A stretch of 64,000 bases of DNA from Reinekea blandensis MED297 (GTDB lineage: Bacteria > Pseudomonadota > Gammaproteobacteria > Pseudomonadales > Natronospirillaceae), in assembly GCF_000153185.1 (NCBI RefSeq), contig NZ_CH724149.1, positions 124,001-188,000 of the forward strand, written 5' to 3'. Shown piece after piece: positions 55,067 through 64,000 of the stretch. The notes under the pieces are model-generated. The model worked only from the letters and a program-made list of their open reading frames with translations, was not told the origin of the DNA and made no database searches. A program made the position numbers and the translations under genes. Within the stretch, counting starts at the first letter, position 1. Each line of letters opens with the position of its first letter.

Positions 55067-56218
55067 CTATTCCGTCACGATACTGATCTGAAAGGTGTCC
55101 GAGAGGCGGCTCAGGTTCAGGGCCAGCTGGGCAACCTGCTGCCGTGAATTTTGCCACGCGGTATTCTCTTCGGTGGTGTCGAATGGGTAGTTTTCAGGCA
55201 GCTCGGCAATCTGCGACTGTAACGTGGTCACCTGAGTGTACAGGCCATCGGCGGTGATGTCGGCGGTGTCCTGTTTTGCCAGCCATTGGCTGAAGCTTGG
55301 GTTGTCCTGAGGATTGAGGTATCGAACCAGACTCGAAAGCTCAGCGCTGATGAGATCACGTCCCTGCCCGCTGATTTGGGCTGGATGGTGCCATTCCGGT
55401 TCGCGGATGGCTTTGTCTTCAAAATGCCGGTCGAGCAGTTCCACCATCATTAACCGCTGCAGACTGCGCAGAACGTAGGCCAGCTGAGCGCGCTCCGGTA
55501 ATCGGCTGAACTCGTCGGGTGCCTGCCATCGTGTGCTGAGTTCGGTCAGATGCGTCAGCAGCAGCGAGCTGGCTTCATTCAGGTAGTCTTTTCGGCGTTC
55601 AACGACTTTGTTATCGGCGTCGTCGTTGGTCGCCAGCCAAACACCCTCTGTGGGAGTTTTCCATAGGAAGAACTCCAGAACCGGGAAGCCGACGGATGCG
55701 GATTCTTCGTCCATGAGCCGATGCTGGCTGCGTAGGTTATTGGCCGTCAGCGGGATGTCCAGTTCATGAACCAGGCCGGAGTAAGGGTATTCCGGCAACC
55801 CACCGATATAGCCTGCCTGAAAAGGCCGGGTATCGATCAGGTCGAGCAGTCTGTTGAAGTCATCGCTACCGGACAGGGTAAAGGGCAGCTGGTAGAACAG
55901 CCGGTTACTGACCCAACTTTGATAACACTGACGAAAACTGGATTGAGCCTGACTCTGGGCCTCATCGGTTGGCTGTGCAAGAAAGCGTTGAATATCACCG
56001 TTCATGGCTGAACAGAGTTTCAGCATGGCGGCCGACTGCTGTTCTGCAAGTTGGCTGAACGCTTGTGCCGATTCTGAAAACTCAAGCAGATGAGGCGCTT
56101 CAATCACCGGTGTCTCGTCGATAGGTTCGATGACCGTCACCGGGTCGTCAACGGTATCAGGTTCACCGCAAGCAACAAGCAGGGTGATCAGCGCGATCAG
56201 GCTGATAGGGTGTTTCAT
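55067..56218 (-). CDS. Imelysin/M75-like lipoprotein with altered GxHxxE
   Basis: 383 residues. LITLLVACGE gives a lipoprotein signal (Cys17). The rest follows the imelysin fold: SFRQCYQSWVSNRLFYQLP near 95, YPYSGLVHELDIPLT near 144, and GFPVLEFFLW at 177-186 where the M75 signature is GxHxxE; the histidine is replaced by Pro179 while the Glu is kept. The protein is therefore probably not a metal-bound peptidase of the canonical kind. Imelysin-like envelope proteins are often linked to iron uptake. Its start overlaps the end of the HAD gene (56215-56218). Confidence 0.75.
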   Translation of the reverse strand: MKHPISLIALITLLVACGEPDTVDDPVTVIEPIDETPVIEAPHLLEFSESAQAFSQLAEQQSAAMLKLCSAMNGDIQRFLAQPTDEAQSQAQSSFRQCYQSWVSNRLFYQLPFTLSGSDDFNRLLDLIDTRPFQAGYIGGLPEYPYSGLVHELDIPLTANNLRSQHRLMDEESASVGFPVLEFFLWKTPTEGVWLATNDDADNKVVERRKDYLNEASSLLLTHLTELSTRWQAPDEFSRLPERAQLAYVLRSLQRLMMVELLDRHFEDKAIREPEWHHPAQISGQGRDLISAELSSLVRYLNPQDNPSFSQWLAKQDTADITADGLYTQVTTLQSQIAELPENYPFDTTEENTAWQNSRQQVAQLALNLSRLSDTFQISIVTE

Positions 56219-56877
56219 GAATTTGTCCTCAGGTCCATGAGAGGCCAGCCGCGGCTTTCGGCGATTTGGCGCAGGCGGTCATCCGGGTTGACGGCGACTG
56301 GATTATCGACCCGTTCAAGCAACGGCAGATCATTGTGAGAGTCCGAGTAAAACCAGGCACCATCAAGCGATAGTTGATGATCGTCCAACCATTGGTTGAG
56401 ACGATCAACCTTACCCTGTTGGAAACTGGGAATACCGGTTGAGTGTCCCGTGTATACGCCGTTTTGAATTTCCGGCTCGCAGGCAATGATGTTTTCTATA
56501 CCAAGACGGTGTGCGATCGGCTCGGTCACAAAGCGGTTGGTCGCCGTAATAATTAATAACTGATGGTGTTGTTGGCGATGTTTGTCAATCAATGCCAGGG
56601 CAGCGGGTAACATCATGGGTTCAATGACCTCGGCCATAAACTGTTGATGTATCGGCGCAAGCTCTGCGGGGGTTTTGTCTTTCAGAAAACTGAGCGCGAA
56701 CTCGAGATACTCTAGAATGTTCAAGGTTCCGTTCTGATAATGCTGATAAAACCGGTTATTGACCCGGGCAACCTCTTCGGCATCGACTAATTGCTTAGCC
56801 ACCAGAAACTCACTCCAAGCGTGATCCGAGTCGCCGTTAATCAGGGTGTTATCAAGGTCAAATATTGCCAGGGTCAC
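56215..56877 (-). CDS. HAD-IB family phosphatase
   Basis: 220 residues from a GTG at 56877 with GGA nine bases upstream. Motif I is LAIFDLDNTLINGDSD, motif II has the Thr in LLIITATNRFVTEPIA, and motif IV is YSDSHNDLPLLERVD. It belongs to the SerB-like HAD-IB group that also includes YfhB/CicA, likely hydrolysing a small phosphate ester such as a lipid head-group or phosphoserine. It is convergent with nothing but divergent from rppH, and is coupled by 4 bases to the imelysin gene. Confidence 0.85.
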   Translation of the reverse strand: MTLAIFDLDNTLINGDSDHAWSEFLVAKQLVDAEEVARVNNRFYQHYQNGTLNILEYLEFALSFLKDKTPAELAPIHQQFMAEVIEPMMLPAALALIDKHRQQHHQLLIITATNRFVTEPIAHRLGIENIIACEPEIQNGVYTGHSTGIPSFQQGKVDRLNQWLDDHQLSLDGAWFYSDSHNDLPLLERVDNPVAVNPDDRLRQIAESRGWPLMDLRTNS

Positions 56878-57212
56878 AATGGGTTTCCAAAAGCCGTGTG
56901 TGGTGGGATTCTAGGGCCTGTCCGCTTGAATTGCATCCCCGCCGCCGAATTCAGACGCACAAGGTCGTACCTTAACAGTGGTTGACGTTTGTTGAAACGC
57001 AGGCCTATTCAGTTGTGAATGAGGTCAAATGATTTATGGTTACAGGTCACATTCTGGCGTGTCGTCAGACGATTTTACGGGCGTTTTGAGCGCCTGTGAC
57101 CCTGTCATTAATGCCAATATCGTTTTGGCGGGGGGTATGGAACAATGCTAAAGTCACATATCGTCAATAATTCTGACTTATAAAACATTCATAGTTAATT
57201 GGAATAACAGGC
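56878..57212. other. Divergent promoter region, no gene
   Basis: 335 bases between the HAD and rppH starts. It contains TTGACG at about 56980 and a TTATAA at 57178-57183 but no pair with good spacing. A short hairpin GGCG-N7-CGCC lies near 57079. I see no coding region, so control of both genes is unresolved. Confidence 0.35.
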
Positions 57213-57704
57213 ATGATCGATTCAGACGGATACCGGCCAAACGTCGGCATTATTCTCACCAACACCGCAGGTCAGGTGTTGTGGGCGCGCCGCATCGGTC
57301 AGGATGCCTGGCAGTTTCCTCAGGGCGGCATTCGTCAGCACGAAACGCCCATTGATGCGCTCTACCGCGAATTGAAAGAAGAGGTGGGTCTGAACGCGTC
57401 GGATGTAGACGTCATTGCCTGTACACGGGGTTGGCTGAAGTACCGGTTGCCGAAGCGAATGATTCGTCACAACACCTTGCCGATTTGTGTTGGACAAAAA
57501 CAGAAATGGTTTTTACTGCGTTTGCAAAGCCATGAGAGCCATATACGTTTCGATGCCAGCGATGACCCTGAGTTCGATGGTTGGAACTGGGTTTCTTACT
57601 GGTATCCGTTGTCCAAGGTGGTGTCGTTCAAGCGCGAAGTCTATCGGCAGGCGTTAACTGAACTGGCGCCTCGTATCACTCGTCCGCAGGTGGATTATGC
57701 CTGA
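57213..57704 (+). CDS. rppH: RNA pyrophosphohydrolase
   Basis: Removes pyrophosphate from the 5' end of mRNA, starting decay. 163 residues. The Nudix box runs [23 protein letters not shown] (the G, E, REL and EE positions are intact), preceded by [11 protein letters not shown]; the family's LPKRMIRHN and [10 protein letters not shown] are also present. It overlaps ptsP by 8 bases, so they are coupled. Confidence 0.97.
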   Translation: MIDSDGYRPNVGIILTNTAGQVLWARRIGQDAWQFPQGGIRQHETPIDALYRELKEEVGLNASDVDVIACTRGWLKYRLPKRMIRHNTLPICVGQKQKWFLLRLQSHESHIRFDASDDPEFDGWNWVSYWYPLSKVVSFKREVYRQALTELAPRITRPQVDYA

Positions 57705-59982
57705 TTTACTGAACTTACTGCGTCGTGTGGTCGAGGCAGTAAACGGGTCAAAAGACCTGAAGCTGAGTCTGAATCGTCTCACCCAGATGGTTCAACAGGG
57801 CATGGCCGTGGACGCCTGCACCGTGTTTCTCTGGGACAGCTCGGTGGAGCGGTACGTGTTGATGGCCACCAAAGGGCTGAGTGAAGACGCCGTCGGCCAG
57901 GTCACGCTGACTCAGAACGAAGGCATGATTGCCCTTGTTGGTAAACGAGAAGAGCCGCTTAATCTGGCCAACTCCAACCTCCATCCAAATTATCATCATG
58001 TGCCGTCAGTCGGTGAAGACGATTTTCATGGTCTTCTGGCGGTTCCTATCATTCATAACCGAAAGCTTCTGGGTGTGCTATCTGTACAGCGATATCGGGT
58101 CGAACGGTTCAGTGATGAAGAAGAAGCTTTCCTGGTGACCTTGTCGGCGCAGCTGGCCGGCATCATTGCTCATGCGGAAGCGACCGGCACCCTGTCGGGT
58201 ATGAACCTCATGGGAACCCAGGCTGATACCGATATTCGGTTTAAAGGCGTTGCCTGTGCCAGTGGAGTGGCGATCGGTCAGGGTTATGTGATCTCACCAA
58301 CGATCAGCCTGAACAGTGTCCGCTATACCAAAACCGAGGATATTGACGCGGAACTGGCCCGGTTTGAAGCCGCAATTTCCGGGTTGCGTAAGGAACTATC
58401 GGAGACTCGTCAGCGTCTTGAGGGTGAGTTGCGACCCGAAGAACTGGCCCTGTTTGATGTCTATGCCGGGATTCTCGACGATCAGGCTGTTGGTGGCGCG
58501 GTGCGCGAGCGAATCCGTAATCAGGAGTCTGCCCAAAGTGCCTTGGCGGAAACCATGCGTGGCTATGTCAGGCACTTTGAGGACATGGAAGACGCCTATC
58601 TGCGTGAGCGAGCTTCGGACATGCGGGATCTTGGACAGCGCCTGCTGACCTATCTCGTGGATGAGGAACCGGAGCGGACCATCCCTGAACATGCGGTCTT
58701 GATTGGTGAAGAAATATCCGCCGCGGTTTTTGGCTCGCTCGATCCGGAGTCGGTCTCGGGCATTGTCTGTTCTCAGGGCTCCGCCAACTCGCATCTGGCC
58801 ATTCTCGCGCGAGCATTGAACATTCCCACTGTGCTGGGTGCTCAGGATATCCCGTGGCAGGAACTGGAAGGGAAAGAGCTGGTCGTTGATGGTTACCGGG
58901 GGCATGTCTACTACAAACTGACCGATGATCGACGTGAGTATTTCGAATCGCTGGTCCGTGAAGAAAAAGAACGGGTCTCCGGCCTCGAAGCGCTGGCTGA
59001 TTTGCCCGCTGAAACCGCCAACGGCGATTCGGTGGATCTGATGATCAACACCGGTCTTCAAACCGACATTTTACGCTCTCAGGAAATCGGTGCTGATGGC
59101 GTCGGTCTGTTCCGAACGGAAATCCCGTTTATGATGCTCGGTCGCTTCCCCAGTGAAGAAGAGCAGGCCAAGATCTATCGAAACCAGTTAGAGGCTTTCT
59201 ATCCTCGTCCGGTCACCATGCGCACGTTGGATATTGGCGGCGACAAGAGTCTGGAGTATTTCCCCATCGAAGAAGACAACCCGTTTCTGGGTTGGCGGGG
59301 TCTGCGGGTGACGCTTGATCATCCGGAAATTTTCATTGTTCAGGTCCGTGCAATGCTGCGGGCAAGTCTGGATCTGAATAACCTCAGCATTATGTTGCCA
59401 ATGGTGACCAGTGTTGGCGAGGTTGAAGAGTCCCTTGCCCTGATTCATCGGGCCGTTTACGAGCTCAATGAAGAAGGGGTGCGGGTCGAGGTTCCGCGTG
59501 TCGGCGTGATGATCGAGGTGCCATCGGCGGTTTATCTGGTGAAGGACTTCCTGTCATTGGTTGACTTTATTTCCGTTGGCAGTAACGACCTGACGCAGTA
59601 TCTGTTGGCGGTGGATCGTAACAATCCTCGGGTGGCTGGTATTTATGACAGCATGCATCCGGCCGTTCTGAAAGCGTTGAAAATCATTGTCAGTGAAGGT
59701 CAGCAGGCGGGCATCCCGGTCTCCGTTTGTGGCGAACTGGCCGGCGATCCACTGGGCGCTGTTACGTTGCTTGGTCTGGGATATCGGCATCTGTCGATGA
59801 GCGGTGCCAATCTGCTGCGGGTTAAAGCGGTTTTACGACAAATAGATTCTGGTTGGGCGGAAACCGTTGCCAGCGGGTTATTGAATCTGGATGACCCGAA
59901 GGTCATCCGTTCAACGTTGCAATTGGCTTTGCAGAAGGCCGGCGTGCCGCTAACCAGTTTGGGCTTGCTCCCGTCTCGTTAG
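57697..59982 (+). CDS. ptsP: PTS-Ntr enzyme I (PtsP)
   Basis: First enzyme of the nitrogen phosphotransferase system; passes phosphate from PEP to NPr and IIA-Ntr. 761 residues. GAF domain at about 1-170 ([25 protein letters not shown]), then the EI N-terminal domain with the phospho-His in [19 protein letters not shown] near 362, and the PEP-binding barrel with [15 protein letters not shown] and [20 protein letters not shown]. The start has AGGTGG within rppH. Glutamine and 2-oxoglutarate sense through the GAF domain in related proteins. Confidence 0.97.
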   Translation: MPDLLNLLRRVVEAVNGSKDLKLSLNRLTQMVQQGMAVDACTVFLWDSSVERYVLMATKGLSEDAVGQVTLTQNEGMIALVGKREEPLNLANSNLHPNYHHVPSVGEDDFHGLLAVPIIHNRKLLGVLSVQRYRVERFSDEEEAFLVTLSAQLAGIIAHAEATGTLSGMNLMGTQADTDIRFKGVACASGVAIGQGYVISPTISLNSVRYTKTEDIDAELARFEAAISGLRKELSETRQRLEGELRPEELALFDVYAGILDDQAVGGAVRERIRNQESAQSALAETMRGYVRHFEDMEDAYLRERASDMRDLGQRLLTYLVDEEPERTIPEHAVLIGEEISAAVFGSLDPESVSGIVCSQGSANSHLAILARALNIPTVLGAQDIPWQELEGKELVVDGYRGHVYYKLTDDRREYFESLVREEKERVSGLEALADLPAETANGDSVDLMINTGLQTDILRSQEIGADGVGLFRTEIPFMMLGRFPSEEEQAKIYRNQLEAFYPRPVTMRTLDIGGDKSLEYFPIEEDNPFLGWRGLRVTLDHPEIFIVQVRAMLRASLDLNNLSIMLPMVTSVGEVEESLALIHRAVYELNEEGVRVEVPRVGVMIEVPSAVYLVKDFLSLVDFISVGSNDLTQYLLAVDRNNPRVAGIYDSMHPAVLKALKIIVSEGQQAGIPVSVCGELAGDPLGAVTLLGLGYRHLSMSGANLLRVKAVLRQIDSGWAETVASGLLNLDDPKVIRSTLQLALQKAGVPLTSLGLLPSR

Positions 59983-59992
59983 ACCCCGGTGC

Positions 59993-60895
59993 CTATGGAA
60001 CGCCATGTCCCAGTGCTGCCACATAGATTTCAAACCAGGTTTGACGGTCAATGGTAATGTCCATCGCCTGGCCAATTCCACGAATCCGGTCGAGATTGTT
60101 GGTGCCGACAACCGGCAGAATATTGGCCGGGTGCGCCAGCAACCAGGCGAAGGCCACACAATCGAGTCGACTGTTTTGTTCATCCGCGATGGCCTGAAGT
60201 AGCGGGCGAACCCTTTGAGCGGCCGCTTCATCTCTAAACAACCGGCCGCCGGCCAGCGGCGACCAGGCCATGATGGCCATGTCGTCCAGTTGCAGTGCGC
60301 TCAGATCCCCGTTTGTCAGGGCTTCGGTGTGCAGAACGCTGATTTCAATCTGATTGATTACCAAGGGATGCTGCATGTGTTTTTGCAGCAGTCGCCAGTC
60401 GTCGGGTCGGAAGTTCGATACGCCAACGGAGCGGACCTTTCCGGCACGTACCAGATCATCCAGGGCTGCGCCGGTTTCAGCGGCATTCATCAGCGGGTCC
60501 GGGCGGTGAATCAACAGCGTATCGAGGTGGTCGGTTTTCAGCATCTGCAGGGAGCGATCAACGCTGGTTCGGATGTGCTCAGCACTGGTGTCGTAATGGT
60601 TCACCCGGCGGTCCGGGTACTTGTCGGACATCAGGGCAATGTCGCATTTGCTGACCAACTCAATCTGGTTACGCAGGCCGGGATCGGTCGCCAATACCTG
60701 GCCGAACAATCGTTCACATTCATAGTTGCCGTAGATATCAGCGTGGTCAAATGTGGTGATGCCCTCGTTTAACGCTGCATCTATTTTCGCTCGCACATGT
60801 TCTGTGGTGCGATTGGTATCGTCCGCCAGACGCCAGGCGCCATACACCAATCGGCTGTAGGTCAGGTCACTTTTCGGGATGGGAAGTCGTTGCAT
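59993..60895 (-). CDS. Aldo/keto reductase, YdhF-like
   Basis: 300 residues from the ATG at 60895, with AAGGA upstream; the open frame upstream to 61132 covers a tRNA and is not coding. The (beta/alpha)8 barrel carries the catalytic tetrad: Asp and Tyr in FDHADIYGNYE near 46-56, Lys in LVSKCDIAL and His in TLLIHRPDP. This subgroup lacks long loops and resembles E. coli YdhF, an NADPH-dependent reductase of unknown substrate. It is convergent with ptsP with 10 bases between. Confidence 0.85.
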   Translation of the reverse strand: MQRLPIPKSDLTYSRLVYGAWRLADDTNRTTEHVRAKIDAALNEGITTFDHADIYGNYECERLFGQVLATDPGLRNQIELVSKCDIALMSDKYPDRRVNHYDTSAEHIRTSVDRSLQMLKTDHLDTLLIHRPDPLMNAAETGAALDDLVRAGKVRSVGVSNFRPDDWRLLQKHMQHPLVINQIEISVLHTEALTNGDLSALQLDDMAIMAWSPLAGGRLFRDEAAAQRVRPLLQAIADEQNSRLDCVAFAWLLAHPANILPVVGTNNLDRIRGIGQAMDITIDRQTWFEIYVAALGHGVP

Positions 60896-61028
60896 GATGG
60901 GTTCCTTAAACGGTCTGAGGGCTACGATAGCCGCTCGGTTTCGTTTAATAAACAAACCCCGTTGATTCAGGTCGCCTTTTAGTGCGAACAGTCGTGGATT
61001 TAAGGCGATGGGAGCGTTTTTCAGGCAT

Positions 61029-61055
61029 AAAAAAAGCCGCTTGCGCGACCTTTTA
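61029..61055 (-). terminator. Terminator after tRNA-Leu
   Basis: On the minus strand GTCGC-GCAA-GCGGC forms a 5-bp stem with a GNRA loop, extended by a G-T pair and an A/T run and followed by a seven-base T tract. It lies 28 bases beyond the tRNA 3' end. Confidence 0.8.
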
Positions 61056-61082
61056 AATTCACCGGGAACTTCTGAAAAGAAG

Positions 61083-61169
61083 TGGTGCCTGGGAGAAGAC
61101 TCGAACTTCCACGGGGTTGCCCCCACTAGCACCTGAAGCTAGCGTGTCTACCAATTTCACCACCCAGGC
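61083..61169 (-). tRNA. tRNA-Leu (anticodon CAG)
   Basis: Read on the minus strand, an 87-base cloverleaf starts GCCTGGG and ends CCCAGGC-A-CCA with the CCA encoded. The anticodon arm is CTAGC-TTCAGGT-GCTAG, so the anticodon is CAG. The long variable arm (GGGGGCAACCCC) is that of a class II tRNA and the T loop contains TTCGAGT. It is transcribed after hemL with an 88-base gap. Confidence 0.97.
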
Positions 61170-61257
61170 ATCGGTGTGAAATCCGACGATAACTCGTCGA
61201 GAACGGCGCGCATATTAATGAGCACCGAATCGACTGTCAACAGATTTTCATATTTTT

Positions 61258-62541
61258 TTATAGCGATTTCAGTACCTTAGTGGCGGCCGCGATGGTTTTT
61301 TGAATGTCGTCATCGGAATGCGCTAACGACATAAAACCGGCCTCGAAACTGGAAGGTGCCAGATAAATGCCTTCGTTCAGCATGCCATGGAAGAACCGGT
61401 TGAAACGGTCACTGTCACAGCGGCCAACGTCCGCAAAACCTGTGACTTCAGACTGGTCGGTGAAGAACAGGCCGAACATGCTGCCCACGCGATTCGACGT
61501 CATCGGGATGCCCGCTTCACGCGCGGCACTCACAATACCATCAGTCAGTGTTTGGGTTTTCTGGCTGAGTTGTTCGTAAACGCCAGGCTCGCTAATAGCG
61601 TTGAGTGTCGCCAGCCCGGCGGCCATGGCCACCGGGTTTCCTGAAAGCGTACCGGCCTGGTAAACCGGACCGGTCGGGGCGAGGCAGTCCATGATATCGG
61701 CTCGGCCACCAAATGCGCCGACCGGCATGCCACCACCGATGACTTTGCCGAGCGTGGTCAGATCGGCTTGAGCACCGTAATGCGCCTGGGCACCGCCGAG
61801 CGCGGCGCGGAATCCGCACATGACTTCGTCAAAAATCAAAACCGCACCGGAAGCGGTACAAACTTCACGCAGGGTTTCGAGGAAGCCCGGTACGGGTGGG
61901 ATGCAGTTCATGTTTCCGGCAATGGGTTCGACGATGACGGCAGCAATGCGATCACCGAGTTCAGCAAAGCAATCCCGCACCGCTTGAGGGTTGTTGTATT
62001 CCAGGGTGACTGTATGTTCAGCGACCGAGGCGGGAACGCCGGGTGAGGTTGGTACGCCAAGCGTCAGTGCGCCGGACCCGGCTTTGATTAACAGGCTGTC
62101 GGCATGGCCATGATAGCAGCCTTCGAACTTGACCAGGATGTCACGACCGGTGAAACCACGGGCCAGTCGAATAGCCGACATGGTGGCCTCAGTTCCGGAG
62201 TTGACCATCCGCACTTTGTCCATAGATGGCACCAGTTGGCAGACTTTATCGGCCATCTGGATTTCCAGTTCGGTTGGTGCGCCAAATGACATGGCCTTGT
62301 CGACCTGTTGATGCACAGCCTCAGTGACCACGCTTGCGCCATGGCCGAGAATCATGGGGCCCCAGGACAGGACATAATCGATGTAGCTCTTACCTTCGGT
62401 ATCGATCAGATGCGCGCCTTTGGCTCGTTCAAAAAACACGGGGGTGCCTCCCACGCCTTTAAAAGCGCGAACCGGTGAGTTTACCCCGCCGGGAATGTGT
62501 TTCTGAGCCAGTTCAAACAGGTCTGAAGAAGAATGAGTCAT
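61258..62541 (-). CDS. hemL: Glutamate-1-semialdehyde 2,1-aminomutase
   Basis: Converts glutamate-1-semialdehyde to 5-aminolevulinate, the first committed C5-pathway step to heme. 427 residues. [18 protein letters not shown] (14-31), [18 protein letters not shown] near 117, and the PLP-Lys in [19 protein letters not shown] near 267 are intact. A minus-strand order hemL then tRNA-Leu is seen; no thiE or thiD neighbour is found. Confidence 0.97.
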   Translation of the reverse strand: MTHSSSDLFELAQKHIPGGVNSPVRAFKGVGGTPVFFERAKGAHLIDTEGKSYIDYVLSWGPMILGHGASVVTEAVHQQVDKAMSFGAPTELEIQMADKVCQLVPSMDKVRMVNSGTEATMSAIRLARGFTGRDILVKFEGCYHGHADSLLIKAGSGALTLGVPTSPGVPASVAEHTVTLEYNNPQAVRDCFAELGDRIAAVIVEPIAGNMNCIPPVPGFLETLREVCTASGAVLIFDEVMCGFRAALGGAQAHYGAQADLTTLGKVIGGGMPVGAFGGRADIMDCLAPTGPVYQAGTLSGNPVAMAAGLATLNAISEPGVYEQLSQKTQTLTDGIVSAAREAGIPMTSNRVGSMFGLFFTDQSEVTGFADVGRCDSDRFNRFFHGMLNEGIYLAPSSFEAGFMSLAHSDDDIQKTIAAATKVLKSL

Positions 62542-62773
62542 GAGAACCTACAGTGTTATTCGTCGATAGGGGGCTATTCTGACGAGCCGCTGCACAAGAC
62601 GCAAATCCGATCGGCCGTGATGACTGCCAGATCTCGCACCGATGTTCGTGCTGGTTGACTCAGGGCATTTACGTGATCGCCAATGTGCCGGAAATGACTG
62701 AATAAATTGAAACGCCAATAGCAGGCTGGTTATCATGGTCGGATGTTCTTTAACCGTGGATGGCTCAGGATTC

Positions 62774-64000
62774 ATGACGGAATCTGCTCCTTCGCACTAT
62801 TTAGTGCCGTCAAAACTTTCCGTACCTTATCTACCGCCAAATGCCGTTAACCGCCCCAGGGTGGATGAGGCCTTTGTGGCAGCGTGTAAATTGCCGCTGG
62901 TGGTACTGTGTGCCCCCGCCGGGTTCGGAAAGACGACCGCAGCCCTTCACGGCTTTCAGGCTTTGAAAGACGATGAGCCGGAGGCCCGCATGGCCTGGCT
63001 GTCGCTGGACCCGGAAGATTCCGATCCTTTCAATTTTGCGGCCTATTTTATCTCGGCCATTGCTAAGCAGGTTCGTTTGTCCGATCAGCTGTGCCACTCG
63101 GGTGTGCATGATCGCAATACGCAGCTTAAATCGTTGTTTGGTCAACTGCTGTTCGAGTTGGACCGGATACACCAACGGCTAATTGTCGTACTGGACGATT
63201 ATCACGCTATTGATTCCGAAGAGGTTCATGCTGCAGTGGCTTACCTTGCCAAACACCTGCCACCTCATGTGACCTTAGTGCTGACAACCCGTTCGGACCC
63301 GCCGGCGAGCATCATGTCTCTGCGGCTGCAGGGGTTAGTCGCCGACATGTCTGCCGATTTACTGGGGTTTAACGTGGCCGAAGCGCAGACGTTCTTCCAG
63401 CAGGTCGGTGCCGGGTTTCAACTCGATGAAGGCGATGTTAAGCGATTACTCGAACACGTAGAGGGCTGGGCCGTCGGGCTTCAGCTCATTGTGCTGGGTC
63501 TGAAATCCAAACCGTCTTATGACGAGCTTAAGGCACGGCTGGAACAGAAAGATTTAAACGCCATTGATTATTTTGATTCTGAGGTGTTCGATTCACTGCC
63601 GGAAGACGTTAAGCGTTTCATGCTCAGTACCAGTGTCGTAAAGCGCTTCAATGCGGAGGTCGCTGAAGCGTTGGCCGAAGACGTCAATGTGCATGAAGTG
63701 CTGGAATACCTGCAGCGTCAGCATCTTTTTATCGTGCAGTTCAATGAACCGCAGCAATGGTTCCGTTACCACCATCTGTTGCGTGACTTCCTGAAGCACA
63801 AGCTGATCACCCAATCGGGTGGTGATGTGCGCGAGCTTCACCACAAAGCCTCTCAGGCGTTCCTGAAAATGGGCTACATCGTCGGCGCTGTTGATCATGC
63901 CATTCGCTCGCAGGACCAGAAGCAGATTACCGACATTCTTCGAACCTACGGAAATGATCTGAACCACAAGGCGCACTACGATCTGGTTAAGCGCTGCCTG
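62774..64000 (+). CDS. MalT-type LuxR-family ATP-dependent regulator, 3' part missing
   Basis: 409 codons are open to the right edge. The start at 62774 has AGGA eight bases upstream. The N-terminal ATPase of the STAND class carries the Walker A CAPAGFGKTTAAL near 50 and the Walker B LIVVLDDYHAID near 140, with TTRSDPP after it (sensor 1), and the following helical part (YHHLLRDFLKHKL) matches MalT-like proteins; the C-terminal LuxR helix-turn-helix would lie beyond the edge. Ligand and targets are unknown, and no maltose genes are near. Confidence 0.85.
   Translation, partial: MTESAPSHYLVPSKLSVPYLPPNAVNRPRVDEAFVAACKLPLVVLCAPAGFGKTTAALHGFQALKDDEPEARMAWLSLDPEDSDPFNFAAYFISAIAKQVRLSDQLCHSGVHDRNTQLKSLFGQLLFELDRIHQRLIVVLDDYHAIDSEEVHAAVAYLAKHLPPHVTLVLTTRSDPPASIMSLRLQGLVADMSADLLGFNVAEAQTFFQQVGAGFQLDEGDVKRLLEHVEGWAVGLQLIVLGLKSKPSYDELKARLEQKDLNAIDYFDSEVFDSLPEDVKRFMLSTSVVKRFNAEVAEALAEDVNVHEVLEYLQRQHLFIVQFNEPQQWFRYHHLLRDFLKHKLITQSGGDVRELHHKASQAFLKMGYIVGAVDHAIRSQDQKQITDILRTYGNDLNHKAHYDLVKRCL

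Noticed and set aside
60896-61132. N-terminal extension of the aldo/keto reductase frame
   Set aside because: The frame runs over the tRNA-Leu gene and its terminator; the ATG at 60895 with AAGGA fits the family.
62548-62775. 75-codon frame upstream of hemL
   Set aside because: No ribosome-binding site, unfamiliar sequence rich in Arg and Ser; it overlaps the start of the regulator on the other strand.

Overview
The window looks like chromosome from a free-living, probably marine gammaproteobacterium of the Oceanospirillales type (a Saccharospirillum/Reinekea-like relative is my guess from gene content and a moderate GC level; no rRNA is present to settle it). Gene-level signs are an E. coli-type class II FbaA, Pgk, Udk, Hsp33/Hsp15/YrfG, CysQ, RppH-PtsP, UbiK, GlnK-AmtB and HemL, mixed with envelope, signalling and chemotaxis genes common in motile marine heterotrophs. 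I see no prophage, insertion sequence, plasmid functions or CRISPR array.

Layout. 1-6.1 kb: DUF924 protein (cut by the edge), a membrane protein with an M48-peptidase-like fold that lacks HExxH, a membrane protein and a DUF3857/transglutaminase protein, then a stand-alone malate-synthase-like fragment. 6.2-11.4 kb: DUF3612 XRE regulator, solute-binding protein, YqhA-like membrane protein, chemoreceptor. 11.4-14.9 kb: udk, pgk, fba, with a HexR-type box before pgk and a highly structured pgk-fba intergenic region. 15-25.8 kb: SBP-GGDEF fusion, serine hydrolase, PsiE, a SLAC1/TehA-like transporter behind two palindromic operators, Cache chemoreceptor, LON-domain protein, orphan sugar-binding protein, acyl-CoA synthetase. 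25.9-29.4 kb: OmpV/MipA-DUF3019-response regulator-histidine kinase operon. 29.5-33.1 kb: oxidoreductase, VTT protein, unknown proteins, UbiK.

33.2-35.1 kb: glnK-amtB behind a good NtrC site and a sigma-54 promoter. 35.3-42.4 kb: LEA-type lipoprotein, AapJ-like binding protein, NlpC/P60 lipoprotein, NnrU, acs, DUF2058, PLP sulfhydrylase. 42.5-48.1 kb: a secreted unknown, a LuxR-type regulator resembling CrbR, two small unknown genes and a SSS-PAS-kinase-receiver protein resembling CrbS. As CrbSR controls acs in Vibrio and Pseudomonas, acs and its probable switch lie within 10 kb. 48.2-55 kb: hemH, HlyU-like protein, the yrfG-hslR-hslO operon, cysQ, HDOD protein, RlmI. 55-64 kb: imelysin-like lipoprotein lacking the motif histidine, HAD phosphatase, rppH-ptsP, aldo/keto reductase, tRNA-Leu(CAG), hemL, and a MalT-type regulator cut by the right edge.

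How it works together: the window is rich in nutrient sensing (two chemoreceptors, four solute-binding modules without adjacent permeases, PII/AmtB, nitrogen PTS, acetate switch, HexR box). The best candidates for something undescribed are the truncated malate-synthase-like protein beside its DUF3612 regulator, the structured pgk-fba spacer whose pairing is complete only as RNA of one strand, and the unknown genes inside the CrbSR locus.
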